Positions 5,910 to 6,146 of a stretch of 6,146 nucleotides of DNA are shown here, in pieces. The DNA is taken from positions 1 through 6,146 of the forward strand of contig JAKAQU010000189.1 of assembly GCA_021819535.1 (NCBI GenBank). The letters are read 5' to 3'. Source of the stretch: Pseudomonadota bacterium. GTDB lineage: Bacteria > Pseudomonadota > Alphaproteobacteria > Acetobacterales > Acetobacteraceae. Within the stretch, counting starts at the first letter, position 1. Each line of letters starts with the position of its first letter. The notes beneath the pieces are model-generated. The model did no database searches. It had not been told where the DNA came from and saw only the letters and a list, made by a program, of their open reading frames with translations. Position numbers and translations under genes: made by a program.

Positions 5910-6146
5910 ATGAGCCCCCCTTTCTCTGGCGCCGACGTGCCGCATCGCGCCCTGCAAGAGCCCGCCCGTCTCTGGTTCGAAACGCTGCGCACGCGCCTTT
6001 GCGCGGCCTTCGAGGCGATCGAGGACGAGGCCGATTTCGCCGCGGGCGCGCCCGGCCGCTTCGTCGCCAGCACGTGGCGCCGCCCGGGTGAGAATGGCGC
6101 CGATGGCGGCGGCGGCGAGATGCGTCTCATGCGTGGGCGGGTTTTC
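5910..6146 (+). CDS. hemF: Oxygen-dependent coproporphyrinogen III oxidase, 5' part
   Basis: First 79 codons of a gene that runs off the right edge. HemF is a cytoplasmic dimer that oxidatively decarboxylates two propionates of coproporphyrinogen III to give protoporphyrinogen IX, using O2. The visible part matches the HemF N terminus: 'LWFETLRTRLCAAFEAIEDE' at 21-40, 'PGRF' at 48-51, and the conserved 'GGGGEMRLMRGRVF' at 66-79. In the full family this is followed by the catalytic domain (about 300 residues in total). I chose ATG 5910 because no other ATG, GTG or TTG lies in frame between it and the purine-rich GAAAGGGAGG at 5881-5890. That site is about 19 bases away, longer than ideal, and GTG at codon 10 is an alternative. 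The gene is transcribed away from petABC, which needs heme for cytochromes b and c1. Confidence 0.93.
   Translation, partial: MSPPFSGADVPHRALQEPARLWFETLRTRLCAAFEAIEDEADFAAGAPGRFVASTWRRPGENGADGGGGEMRLMRGRVF

Noticed and set aside
5693..6130. 145-codon minus-strand frame upstream of petA
   Set aside because: It lies opposite hemF, has Ser/Arg/Pro-rich content, and crosses the intergenic promoter region without any recognisable domain.
1..6146. CRISPR array, tRNA, rRNA, insertion sequence or phage gene
   Set aside because: No regularly spaced repeats, cloverleaf-like segments, transposase or integrase frames were seen. All long frames are accounted for by housekeeping genes or their shadows.

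Overview
The window looks like chromosomal DNA from a GC-rich alphaproteobacterium. The cytochrome bc1 proteins, and the AT-rich palindromic spacer in an otherwise GC-rich sequence, make me favour an acidophilic or acetic-acid-type Acetobacteraceae member (Acidiphilium-like). That placement is an impression from reading proteins, not a computed result.

Left part (1-2820, + strand): four genes joined by three 4-base ATGA stop/start overlaps. They are recX (RecA regulator), azlC and azlD (two-component branched-chain amino-acid exporter type) and a 12-helix-type MFS transporter of the YbfB/YjiJ kind. No promoter is visible, so the operon probably begins left of the window, and recX itself may start slightly upstream.

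Centre (2821-2958): a 138-base convergent spacer, AT-rich and heavily structured. It holds a perfect 11-bp-arm palindrome, then a 12-bp inverted repeat that encloses two copies of a 12-bp direct repeat and a GC-rich hairpin. It most likely ends transcription from both sides and may belong to a dispersed repeat family.

Right part (2959-5690, - strand): a complete petABC operon for the respiratory ubiquinol:cytochrome c oxidoreductase (complex III): Rieske iron-sulfur protein, cytochrome b and cytochrome c1, in transcription order. All cofactor ligands I looked for are present. petB and petC overlap by one base (TGATG).

Far right (5691-6146): a 219-base divergent intergenic region with a plausible petA promoter on the minus strand. 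It is followed by the first 79 codons of hemF (oxygen-dependent coproporphyrinogen III oxidase), cut by the window edge. hemF supplies heme precursor, and cytochromes b and c1 need heme, so the divergent pairing makes biological sense.

I do not see a novel multi-gene system. The coding content is ordinary housekeeping. The items most worth a second look are the structured spacer at 2834-2947, the coupling of recX to an export operon, and the His-rich, KR-type Tat leader of the Rieske protein.
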